From positions 1 to 10,379 of the forward strand of contig CAYGVJ010000173.1 in assembly GCA_964353255.1 (NCBI GenBank): a DNA stretch of 10,379 nt, written 5' to 3'. Source of the DNA: VFZS01 sp964353255 (GTDB lineage: Bacteria; Acidobacteriota; Terriglobia; Bryobacterales; Bryobacteraceae). The notes beneath the pieces were generated by a model. That model worked only from the letters and a program-made list of their open reading frames with translations. It searched no databases and was not told the origin of the DNA. A program made the position numbers and the translations under genes. Of this stretch, positions 1-7,012 are shown piece by piece. Positions within the stretch are counted from its first letter, which is position 1, and each line of letters begins with the position of its first letter.

Positions 1-7
1 AAGGGGA

Positions 8-36
8 TTGTCACCCGCAGGCCTACGGTGTATACT
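8..36 (+). promoter_or_regulatory. Probable sigma70-type promoter of the PEP-CTERM gene
   Basis: A TTGTCA -35 box (8-13) and a TATACT -10 box (31-36), each matching the consensus at five of six positions, are separated by exactly 17 bp. Transcription would start near 43, leaving a leader of about 138 nt before the ATG at 181. The -10 box lies inside a small inverted repeat (GGTG at 27-30, CACC at 37-40). The 8-mer CCTACGGT occurs just upstream of the -10 (22-29) and again in the leader (75-82), which could be an operator pair. The boxes are seen directly; their activity is inferred. Confidence 0.5.
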
Positions 37-42
37 CACCTG

Positions 43-180
43 GACAAGGCGTTCAACGTGGTAATCCCGGCCGACCTACGGTCCACCATCCCGAAGCTGG
101 GGAAATGTAGCCGTTGGTGCCGCTTGCAGGGGCCTCGCAACCGCCGCACTCCGGAGAACGCAGTCCAACAGGAGGTAACA
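43..180 (+). promoter_or_regulatory. Long 5' leader with hairpin potential
   Basis: If the promoter at 8-36 is used, about 138 nt of untranslated leader precede the PEP-CTERM gene, far longer than a plain ribosome landing site needs. Two local hairpins can be drawn by eye: GGCCG (69-73) with CGGTC (79-83, one G-U pair), and TTGC (124-127) with GCAA (137-140). The leader ends in an AGGAGG Shine-Dalgarno. I could not match it to a known riboswitch. It may be a regulatory leader or simply unstructured spacer. Confidence 0.25.
170..175 (+). promoter_or_regulatory. Ribosome binding site fixing the start at 181
   Basis: A perfect AGGAGG lies 5 nt before the ATG at 181. It fixes the start there rather than at the GTG at 28, which would add 51 residues lacking signal-peptide character ahead of an obvious signal peptide. 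Confidence 0.85.
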
Positions 181-1056
181 ATGCCGGGAAGTTCGTGTTT
201 GCTGAGACGTGCATTACTGCTGTTCGTTGCGGCCGCCTGCTTCGCGGGCAGCGTCTCTGCCGGGCCGCTCCTTTACGCAATCGGGCCGGACTCGACTGGG
301 TCAGGGCCGGGGGGGTTCTACTCGATTACGACCGTGGGGACGGCAACCTGGCTGTTCGACTTCAGCGATCCCACACTGGGGTTCAACGGCGGGCTGGCGT
401 TCAATCCCGGGGACAACCTGTTCTACGCCATCGCCAACGACAGCCTCGGCAACTCCAGTCTAGTTTCCTTCGGCGGCGGGGGAGGAGGAGCCTTCACGAC
501 GATTGGCCCGCTGGGCCAGGGCTTCATGTCCGGGCTGGCCTACAACTCTTCGGACGGCTACCTGTACGGCGTCTCGAGCGACTTGTTGGGCCAGTCCAGC
601 CTGAGCCGGATCGACCTGTCGGGCTCGGTTGCCCTGATCGGCGTCTTGGGGACGGGCTTTTACGGGGGGCTGACCTTCCGTCCCTCCGACAGCCTGCTCT
701 ACGGTTTCTCGGGCGACCCGGGCGGGGTCCAGCGCGAATTCCAATCCATTGATCCGACGACGGCGGTCGCCACGTGGCTGTTCGAACTGGGGGACGGCTC
801 GGCGTCCTTCAGCGGCGGTGTGGCCTTCCGTCCGCAGGACGGTCTGTTCTACGTGATCTCCAACGACGGGTCGGGTTCGACGCTGCAAACGCTGACGCTT
901 GCCGGAACACTAACACCGATCTCGCCCATTGGCGGTGGCTTCTGGAACGTCGGCCTGGCAGCCGCTACACCCATTCCGGAACCGTCTTTGTGGCTGCCGC
1001 TGGCGGCGGCGCTGATGGCGGGGTTGCTGGTGAGGATGCGGGCGCGGGCACGCTGA
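181..1056 (+). CDS. PEP-CTERM exported protein with five propeller-like repeats
   Basis: This 291-residue protein is probably exported and anchored at the cell surface. Residues 1-27 form a signal peptide (RR at 9-10, hydrophobic core ALLLFVAAAC, cleavage near SVSA/G). The C-terminus has a PEP motif (266-268), a hydrophobic segment (about 270-284) and an Arg-rich tail, the standard PEP-CTERM signal handled by exosortase in Gram-negative exopolysaccharide producers. In between, a unit of 45-50 residues recurs: a GGLAF-like strand, P-x-D, LFY-like aromatics, S/N-D, a Gly/Ser turn and a strand ending in S-I-D. Copies start near residues 70, 118, 162 and 212. A half unit at 28-50 and a closing VGLA at 257-260 would together complete a ring. 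Glycine and serine are abundant, and the mature part has no cysteine. The molecular function is unknown; extracellular matrix or biofilm protein is inferred from the anchor. A strong ribosome binding site supports the start at 181. Confidence 0.88.
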   Translation: MPGSSCLLRRALLLFVAAACFAGSVSAGPLLYAIGPDSTGSGPGGFYSITTVGTATWLFDFSDPTLGFNGGLAFNPGDNLFYAIANDSLGNSSLVSFGGGGGGAFTTIGPLGQGFMSGLAYNSSDGYLYGVSSDLLGQSSLSRIDLSGSVALIGVLGTGFYGGLTFRPSDSLLYGFSGDPGGVQREFQSIDPTTAVATWLFELGDGSASFSGGVAFRPQDGLFYVISNDGSGSTLQTLTLAGTLTPISPIGGGFWNVGLAAATPIPEPSLWLPLAAALMAGLLVRMRARAR

Positions 1057-1102
1057 CTGGCTTCACACGATTTCTCAGACACTTCTCGAGGAGGGAAGAA
1101 AA

Positions 1103-1606
1103 ATGCGCACACTTGCACGCACAGGCATTCTGGCGCTGATCACGGTCGTGTTCAGCGCCTCGGCATTGGCACAATACTCCCAGCCCGTCCGGGATGTGGA
1201 GAATCCAGCGCGCACTCCGTTCTGGGGGTATGCTAGCGGAACGATCGGGATCAACGTTGCCAACGTGCTATTGAATGTGGGTACGATCCCATCCGGGCAG
1301 CGGCTGGTGATCGAGCATGTGGGGGTGCACTGCACGGCGGATGCGGACGACAACATGTCGGTGGTTTACATCTACGCGAACAAGAAGACCGGACCTTCTG
1401 CCTGGACGATCTATCCGGCTCCGCTCGTGGTGCACAAGCAAGGGAATAACTACATCGGGAAAGGCAGTTGGACTGTATCTCAACCAGTGCGGCTGTATTC
1501 AGACGGCGGGGGCGACGCGACCTGTGTCTCCGTGTACCACAGCAAGATCGGCGCGACCGCGTCCTGCTGGACGTTCGTCTCCGGCTACACCCTCAGCACG
1601 CCGTGA
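1103..1606 (+). CDS. Small secreted protein of unknown function
   Basis: This 167-residue protein has a classical signal peptide (MRTLARTG, a hydrophobic core, then ALA/Q at 21-24), so a mature protein of about 144 residues is expected outside the cytoplasm. The mature part opens with a VENPARTPF stretch (32-40) and later has a GQRLVIEHV strand (65-73). It looks mostly beta and has three cysteines (77, 141, 155), two of which could form a disulfide. From memory, small secreted proteins with a similar VENPAR start followed by a KRLVIE-type strand are common in Acidobacteria, but I know no assigned function. An AGGAGG (1089-1094) sits 8 nt before the ATG. The gene follows the PEP-CTERM gene by 46 nt with no convincing terminator between, so co-transcription is likely. 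Confidence 0.82.
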   Translation: MRTLARTGILALITVVFSASALAQYSQPVRDVENPARTPFWGYASGTIGINVANVLLNVGTIPSGQRLVIEHVGVHCTADADDNMSVVYIYANKKTGPSAWTIYPAPLVVHKQGNNYIGKGSWTVSQPVRLYSDGGGDATCVSVYHSKIGATASCWTFVSGYTLSTP

Positions 1607-1707
1607 GGTGAAGCTGCCTGGCTGAAGTGGCAGCGGCGCCGGGACCGGCAAGCGGCCATGTTCCAGGGCGATTTGTGTGCGCGCCCAAGGCTGCGACAAG
1701 GAGGAGG

Positions 1708-2104
1708 ATGGGAAGGCTGCCCTTGAGCCTCTTGGCGGTTCTGGCGCTGCCGCTCGTGCTCCCGCCCCGCGGGCACGGGAGGCAGCCAATCACTGGAGGT
1801 CAGCTTTGGCCACATTTTCTCGGGCCGGGACTCGCTTGGCGAACCCGAGCGGGGGATCTGGGGACAGGGTGAGTTGTATTTGTACGTGGCGAAGGCCGGC
1901 TCATCGGAATCAGGGCCGCGCGTCATTATCGAGCAGACCGCCAGCAACGTACTGCGCCTGCCGGTGGTGGTCAAGAAAGCGGATTCCGCGGGTCAATAGC
2001 GCCGGCGCGGAGGCCTGCGCCACGAGAACCAATTCCGCGTGGCCTTCGCCATCGCCAACATCGGATCGTTCGGCACGCTGAAGAAGCAGGAGCGGTTGTT
2101 CTGA
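1708..2104 (+). pseudogene. Broken gene for a short exported protein (frameshift plus amber stop)
   Basis: An AGGAGG (1699-1704) lies just before an ATG at 1708 that opens a good signal peptide (MGRLPLSLLAVLALPLVLP). That frame then turns into non-protein-like sequence and stops at 1870-1872. From about 1784 the next frame reads as a convincing secreted-protein body (SLEVSFGHIFSGRDSLGEPE, then GELYLYVAKAG and RVIIEQTASN). It runs to a TAG at 1997-1999 and continues in the same frame (HENQFRVAFAIANIGSFGT) to a TGA at 2102-2104. The second frame has its own stop at 1724-1726, so the shift must fall between 1727 and about 1784, perhaps in the C-rich run near 1761-1768. Removing one base gives exactly 132 codons, a 131-residue protein with one internal amber codon. 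The family is not recognised. It could be real decay or two assembly errors. Confidence 0.6.
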
Positions 2105-2132
2105 GTGGGGAAAGAAAGCCGGCTTGACAGCC

Positions 2133-2145
2133 CGCCCAGAGGGCG
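2133..2145. terminator. Weak hairpin between convergent genes
   Basis: The 64-nt gap between the broken exported gene (+) and the deaminase gene (-) holds a 5-bp stem with a 3-nt loop (CGCCC AGA GGGCG). It lies where both transcripts should end, but neither strand has a T-run after the stem. It is therefore at best a partial match to an intrinsic terminator. Nothing else is visible in 2105-2168. Confidence 0.18.
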
Positions 2146-2168
2146 CCTGGCAAGTCAGGAGACTTACC

Positions 2169-2651
2169 CTACTGGTCGCTGTACTCTTCCAGAGTGTCCT
2201 CCAGCACCACCAGTTCGACGCCGGCCTGGCGGAACATCTCGCGCGTGTCCTGGGCGGCATGGTAGCGGCGCTGCGCCACCACCCGCTTGATGCCCACGCT
2301 GATGATCAGCATGGCGCAGACGCGGCAGGGCTCCATTCTGGCGTACAGCGTGGCCCCCTCCAGCGCAGTCCCGTAACGGGCCGCCTGGCAGATGGCGTTC
2401 TGCTCGGCGTGCGTGGTGCGGACGCAGTGCTGACACACATTGTCGTCCTCATCGATTACCTTCCGGAGCAGGTGCCCGACTTCGTCGCAGTGCGGCAGCC
2501 CGGGCGGCGAGCCTACGTACCCGGTGGCCATGATGCGCTTGTCCTTGACAATGATGCAGCCGCTGCGGCCGCGGTCGCAGGTGGCGCGCTTGGCCACCTC
2601 CTGGGTCAGGCCGATGAAGTACTCATCCCAACTGGGGCGCTGGTGAGCCAT
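2169..2651 (-). CDS. dCMP deaminase (ComEB-like cytidine/deoxycytidylate deaminase)
   Basis: This 160-residue protein belongs to the zinc-dependent cytidine and deoxycytidylate deaminase superfamily. The active site is clear: H81-A-E83 (HAEQNAI) and P108-C-R-V-C112, giving the zinc ligands H81, C109 and C112 and the proton-shuttling E83. The GYVGSPPG stretch (44-51), the HC pair at 54-55, and the C73-x-x-C76 pair before the HAE motif fit the dCMP deaminase/ComEB branch, which converts dCMP to dUMP for thymidylate synthesis. Its length matches that branch. It is the last gene of the minus-strand run, 20 nt after the glycosyltransferase stop. Its Shine-Dalgarno is poor, so translation may depend on the upstream gene. 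Other deaminase specificities cannot be excluded from sequence alone. Confidence 0.9.
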   Translation of the reverse strand: MAHQRPSWDEYFIGLTQEVAKRATCDRGRSGCIIVKDKRIMATGYVGSPPGLPHCDEVGHLLRKVIDEDDNVCQHCVRTTHAEQNAICQAARYGTALEGATLYARMEPCRVCAMLIISVGIKRVVAQRRYHAAQDTREMFRQAGVELVVLEDTLEEYSDQ

Positions 2652-2671
2652 GGTGGTTCATTCTACCGCGA

Positions 2672-5131
2672 CTACTCGACGATCAGACGGTCCAGGTCCA
2701 CGTAGTAGTCGCGCGAGGCGGCATTCTTGCGGGGCAGAACCCGCACTTCGAGCGCGTGGCTCCCGGGAGCAAGCCCGTCGAACGTGGCGCGGGCCTGCCA
2801 GGAGGTGGCGCGCGAGTACAGGTCCAGCGTGCCCCGGCTCACGTCGTCCAGAATCACCTCAGCCATGCCGCGGTTGAAGGCCTTGGTGTAGACGTAGGTG
2901 ACGCGCGTTCCGGTGAAGGTCAGCCGGAAAGTGGCGCCGGGAGTATTGGTGTGCGTGATGGAACCGCCGGCCGCGCGCGGGAATCCAGTGCCCCGCATCC
3001 AGGGGCCCGAGTAGGAGACTTGCGGGCTCGTGTCGTCGTAGCTCCCGGCCCCCGCCGGCGGCGTGACCACGGTCGGCCGCGGCGCCTCCCGCAACCGGCC
3101 GACATGGACGCCGCGGCAGGCGTGTTCGGGGACCACAAACTGGTCGAGAAAGGCCTCCAGCGGCACGTAGCTGATCACGACGCCGCTCTCCTTGGCGGGG
3201 ACGACGAAGAAACGTATTCCCAGGTCGCTCATCAAGCGCAAGCAGTCCACTGCGGAACCCGCCGTGCGCAGGCGCTGGAGGAACGCCTCGCTGTGCCAGA
3301 AAGTGCTGTAAGCCGGCCCGTTCAGACCCGCGATCTGGTTGCTCTCGACGAAAAGCACCGGGGCGCCCGGATGCGTGCGGTTGAGGTACTCAACGAGTTT
3401 CCGGCGCGGCGCGTGGTAGTCGATATAGCGCTGCGCCTCCTCCCGCCAGCGCAGCGGGTTAAGACAGAAATCCTTGTGGTACCAGTTAGAGGCAGGCAGG
3501 AAGTAGATATTGAGCGGCAAAGTTGCCAGCGCCGCGACCCAAACGGTTCGACTAAGGCGCCGGTCAAGCGCGGGCAGGCGGGCCAGCATTAGGGCGATGG
3601 GAATCATCAGCAGCGGCAGCGCCGGGTACAAGTAGCGCAGATAGGCCGGAAAGGGGAACGTGAAAGCGAAAGCGGCCGCGGAAACCGCCAACGCGACCCA
3701 CCCCAAGTACGACCATTCGCGTCGCAACAGCACGAGGCTCAAGGGCACGAGCAGAAGGTAGTGGAAACCCAGGGCGCCGTCCTGGCTCTCCAGGAACCGG
3801 TGCGAGGCGAATGTGAGCTGGTAGAGAGCGTCCAGCCCGAGCGAAGAGGTGAAGCGCGGGTCAACCAGCGACGCGGTGGAATCGAAATGCGGCGACTTGA
3901 ACACCGCGTTCAGAAAGGGGAACACCGGGTTGCCGGTCTTGAGATATGCCGTGACGTAGGGCGGCGCCGCAAAAGCGAAGAAGCACGCCAGAGCCAGCAG
4001 TCCTCCGGCGATGGCCCCCGCTCTGCGCCGGCGCCACGCCTCGACAAGCGCGAACACAGCCACCGGAACGACCATCGCCAGCGCGCCGTACTTGGTGGCT
4101 ACGGCAGCGCCCGCTAGCGCAGCAGCCGTACACAGCCAAGCAGCCGCGCCGCTCTCGCGATACCGCCAGAGCGCCAGCACGCCACCGAACACCAGCGCTG
4201 CCCAGAGATTCTCCGCCAGGAGCGCGCCGGTCTCAAGTTGAACGATCGGGCTGGAAGCGAACAGCGCCACCACCAGCAGAGCCGGCCCCGCAGCCAGCCA
4301 CCGCCGCGCCGCCAGATAGAGCAGCGCCACAAGCAGCCCCAGCAGGCTGAAGTTGAGCAGCCGCGCCGCATACTCTCCGCCGAGCACGTAGACCGCCGTG
4401 TTGCCCCAGTCGGCATTCATCGGCATGACCGCCCAGGCCAGATTCCGGAAGTCAAAACCCCACTGATGATGAACCGCGACGGAGGACGGAACCACGAGGT
4501 GCATGGCCAGGCCGTCGGCGCTGACCTCGGGCTTCAGAGCAACCAGCCAGTGCGTCGCCAGCACGAATAGCGCGATCGCCAGCAGCGCATATTCGGACCG
4601 GCTCCCCAGGGTCACGGGTCGGAACAGGCTCGCGCAGCGTCTCAGACACGCCGCCGTGTTGCGCGGGCGCGACAGGATAGGAACGGCCAGCCCCGCCAGG
4701 TAAATCGTCGGATAATTCACCGGAAAATGCACTGCCAGGCCCACCAGCCACACGTAGATGCTCACGCCGGCTAACAGCGCCAACAGGTCGTCCAGGGCCG
4801 TTTCGGCGTGACGTCCCAGCAGCAGCCTGCCGAGCGCGAAGCAGGAGAACAGGAAAAACAGAACCGCCAGCAAGGCGAGGGGGCCGGCCGTGGCCGCAGT
4901 GTAAAAGAGCACGGCGAGCAGCGCCATCGGCGCCACCCAGCGCGGCCGCCAGCGGATAACCGCCAGAAAGAGGCCCGCAAAGCCGGCGGCGAACAGAAGC
5001 AGCCGCTGGAGCCCGGTCCAGTCCCACACCGGCTGCGCGAACAGCCCTTCCACTGAGAAGCCGTAGGCCGAGACGGCCACCAGAAAGCCGAGGCCCATCC
5101 ACAGCGCGATGCGTTGTACGCGGGCCGTCAT
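2672..5131 (-). CDS. GT-C-type membrane glycosyltransferase with C-terminal beta-sandwich domain
   Basis: This 819-residue protein has three parts. Residues 8-545 hold roughly a dozen hydrophobic transmembrane segments. Within them, an acidic first large loop contains D206 in SADGLAMHL, and TGNPVFPF (399-406) is a motif I associate with GT-C (PMT/ArnT-like) glycosyltransferases using polyprenyl-phosphate sugars. Residues 550-690 form a soluble periplasmic part. Residues about 695-819 look like a beta-sandwich domain (SGPW at 708-711, TPGATFRLTFTGT, VILDD, SHALEVRVLP, YVDLDRLIV) resembling carbohydrate-binding modules on secreted enzymes. It probably transfers sugars outside the inner membrane, to glycans, lipids or proteins; donor and acceptor are unknown. 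Its ATG overlaps the RNase R stop (ATGA), so the two are translationally coupled. The exact start is supported mainly by that overlap. Confidence 0.8.
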   Translation of the reverse strand: MTARVQRIALWMGLGFLVAVSAYGFSVEGLFAQPVWDWTGLQRLLLFAAGFAGLFLAVIRWRPRWVAPMALLAVLFYTAATAGPLALLAVLFFLFSCFALGRLLLGRHAETALDDLLALLAGVSIYVWLVGLAVHFPVNYPTIYLAGLAVPILSRPRNTAACLRRCASLFRPVTLGSRSEYALLAIALFVLATHWLVALKPEVSADGLAMHLVVPSSVAVHHQWGFDFRNLAWAVMPMNADWGNTAVYVLGGEYAARLLNFSLLGLLVALLYLAARRWLAAGPALLVVALFASSPIVQLETGALLAENLWAALVFGGVLALWRYRESGAAAWLCTAAALAGAAVATKYGALAMVVPVAVFALVEAWRRRRAGAIAGGLLALACFFAFAAPPYVTAYLKTGNPVFPFLNAVFKSPHFDSTASLVDPRFTSSLGLDALYQLTFASHRFLESQDGALGFHYLLLVPLSLVLLRREWSYLGWVALAVSAAAFAFTFPFPAYLRYLYPALPLLMIPIALMLARLPALDRRLSRTVWVAALATLPLNIYFLPASNWYHKDFCLNPLRWREEAQRYIDYHAPRRKLVEYLNRTHPGAPVLFVESNQIAGLNGPAYSTFWHSEAFLQRLRTAGSAVDCLRLMSDLGIRFFVVPAKESGVVISYVPLEAFLDQFVVPEHACRGVHVGRLREAPRPTVVTPPAGAGSYDDTSPQVSYSGPWMRGTGFPRAAGGSITHTNTPGATFRLTFTGTRVTYVYTKAFNRGMAEVILDDVSRGTLDLYSRATSWQARATFDGLAPGSHALEVRVLPRKNAASRDYYVDLDRLIVE

Positions 5132-7008
5132 CGCCTGCGGGCGCTCCGCTTTTCCGGCTCGACCACTGAGAATCGCAGCTTGCGCTCGACGGCGTCAGCG
5201 CGGTCCAGCCGCACCGTGACCTCGTCTCCGATCGAGAACGCGCGGCGCGTGCGCTGGCCCACGATCCGCCGCGTGTTTTCCTGGTAGCCGTAACGGTCGC
5301 CGGGCAGGGTGTCTATCGGCACCAGCCCCTCGACGAACAGATCCTCCAACTCGACAAAGAAACCGAAGCGCGCGGTGCTGATGATGAGCGCCTTGAACTC
5401 GTCCCCCAAGCGCTCGGTCATGAACTTGACTTTCTTCCACTCGACCAGCTCGCGCTCGGCCTCGGCGGCGCGACGCTCGGCCAAGGAGGATTCGTCGGCG
5501 ATCAGCTCCACTGACAGGCCATGGGCCTGTCCTACCAAGGCGCGGTGGACCATCAGGTCGGGGTAGCGGCGGATGGGCGAGGTGAAGTGGGTGTAGGTCT
5601 TGGCGGCCAGGGCGAAATGGCCGACGTTCTGCGGGCTGTAGCGCGCCTGCATGAGGGAACGCAGCATCAGGTAACTCAGGATGCGCTCCTCGGGGCGGCC
5701 CTCGAGGCGGTCCAGAAGCTTCTGGTAGTGGCGCGGCGTGATCCGCAGGCCGGAATCCGCAAGCACGATGTCCTTGCGCACCGTGCCGCCGTCGCGCCGG
5801 CGGTCCACCACCGGAAAGCGTTTGACCGGGATAGGCCCCACGCCCAGCGAGTGACCGAAGTGCACAGCGATTTCTTCGAACTCGAGCACCCGCTGCGGCT
5901 CCGGCGGCTCGTGGATGCGGTAGAGCGTGGGAACCCGGGCGTGTTCCAGGTGCGCGGCCACGGCCTGGTTGGCCGCCAGCATGAATTCCTCAATGATCCG
6001 GTGGGCGATGTTGCGCGGAGCGCGCGTGACGCCGGTCATCTCGCCCCACTCGTCGAACTCGATGAGCGGCTCGGGCAGGTCGAAGTCGATCGAGCCGCGG
6101 CGCCGGCGCTGGCGGTTCAGCACCAGAGCCAGCTCGCGCATCAAGGCGAAGCGCTCGGCCAAGTGAGCGTAGCGGGCGCGGCGGCCAGCATCGCCTTCCA
6201 GCACCAGGTGCACGTCCGTGTAAGTCATCCGCTCGACGCTCCGGATGACGCCGCGCGTGGACTCCTGCGAGAGCACCTCGCCACGGTGGTCGATTTCGAG
6301 CATCACCGAGACCACCAGGCGGTCACAGTGGGGCTTGAGCGAGCAGAGTTCGGTCGAGAGCTCCAGCGGCAGCATGGGTATGGCGCGGTCGGGGAAGTAG
6401 ACGCTGGTGCCGCGCAAGCGGGCCTCCCGGTCAATGGGCGTGCCGGGCTGCACGTAGTAGCTGACGTCGGCGATGTGGACGTGCAGCAGGTAGTTGCCGT
6501 TGGCGGCGCGGTCCACCCAGACGGCGTCGTCAAAGTCGCGGGCCGTCTCGCCGTCGATCGTCACCACGTCCATGCCGCGAAAATCGGTGCGCCCGGCCAG
6601 GTCAGCCGCTGGCACGGTCGCCGGGAAGCTCTGCGCCTGTTCAAGCACCTCGGGCGGGAAGCGGTGCGGAAGCCGGTGCTTGCGGATCACGACCTCGACA
6701 TCGATGCCGAAGTCCTCCGGGTAGCCCAGCACCTCGATTACCCTTCCGATGGCGGCGCCGGACGCGGGGGACTTAACCAGCGCGACGTGGACGATCATCC
6801 CGTCCAGCTCGCGCGCGTCGCGGATCTCGACCGCCGTTGTGCCCACACGGTCGCGCGCGCCGCCGGCGTCGGGGCTCTCCAGGCCCTGTGGGATCTCGAT
6901 GCGCTTCCCGAACCCCTCTTCCAGCGGCAGGACGTAGTTGCCCCGGCGGGTCGAGCGGAACTCGCCCACTACGGTGGGACGCGCACCGGCAGTGGCGGAG
7001 CGAGGCAC
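5128..7008 (-). CDS. rnr: Ribonuclease R (RNase II/R family 3'-5' exoribonuclease)
   Basis: With the GTG start at 7008 this is a 626-residue processive 3'-5' exoribonuclease that degrades structured RNA. Order of parts: a cold-shock-like RNA-binding region (about 10-100, starting VVGEFRSTRRG); the RNB catalytic domain, with DGETARDFDDAV carrying the metal-binding aspartates D152, D158, D160 and D161 and, later, HFTSPIRRYPDL (474-485); and an S1 domain (about 537-617) with a basic C-terminal tail. Enterobacterial RNase R is longer and begins with a helix-turn-helix domain absent here. The open frame reaches back to 7167, but those 53 residues are low-complexity and lie over purS in another frame, so I rejected them. 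The GTG follows the purS stop after 4 nt; GAGG sits only 2 nt before it, so coupling to purS translation is likely. A GTG at 6969 is a weaker alternative start. Confidence 0.9.
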   Translation of the reverse strand: MPRSATAGARPTVVGEFRSTRRGNYVLPLEEGFGKRIEIPQGLESPDAGGARDRVGTTAVEIRDARELDGMIVHVALVKSPASGAAIGRVIEVLGYPEDFGIDVEVVIRKHRLPHRFPPEVLEQAQSFPATVPAADLAGRTDFRGMDVVTIDGETARDFDDAVWVDRAANGNYLLHVHIADVSYYVQPGTPIDREARLRGTSVYFPDRAIPMLPLELSTELCSLKPHCDRLVVSVMLEIDHRGEVLSQESTRGVIRSVERMTYTDVHLVLEGDAGRRARYAHLAERFALMRELALVLNRQRRRRGSIDFDLPEPLIEFDEWGEMTGVTRAPRNIAHRIIEEFMLAANQAVAAHLEHARVPTLYRIHEPPEPQRVLEFEEIAVHFGHSLGVGPIPVKRFPVVDRRRDGGTVRKDIVLADSGLRITPRHYQKLLDRLEGRPEERILSYLMLRSLMQARYSPQNVGHFALAAKTYTHFTSPIRRYPDLMVHRALVGQAHGLSVELIADESSLAERRAAEAERELVEWKKVKFMTERLGDEFKALIISTARFGFFVELEDLFVEGLVPIDTLPGDRYGYQENTRRIVGQRTRRAFSIGDEVTVRLDRADAVERKLRFSVVEPEKRSARRR

Positions 7009-7012
7009 ACCC

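Noticed and set aside
40..150. Cyclic-di-GMP-I (GEMM) riboswitch in the PEP-CTERM leader
   Set aside because: GACCTACGG and GTAGCCG...GTGCCGC loosely recall its 3' half, but the conserved GGCAAACC and CGCAAAGCC elements are absent. I could not build the expected two-stem fold.
28..180. N-terminal extension of the PEP-CTERM gene from the GTG at 28
   Set aside because: The added 51 residues are not signal-like and would bury the signal peptide. The AGGAGG at 170-175 and the promoter -10 at 31-36 place this stretch outside the coding region.
1638..1649. Small inverted repeat (GCCG GGAC CGGC) after the small secreted-protein gene as a terminator
   Set aside because: It has only a 4-bp stem and no T-run; GC-rich DNA yields many such repeats by chance.
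1997..1999. Amber codon read through or recoded (e.g. pyrrolysine) in the broken gene
   Set aside because: The same gene also needs a frameshift repair, and nothing nearby suggests recoding machinery, so decay or sequence error is simpler.
1910..2260. A 116-codon open frame on the - strand through the broken gene
   Set aside because: It overlaps the real dCMP deaminase 3' end in another frame and is opposite the better-supported broken + strand gene; no protein-like pattern was seen.
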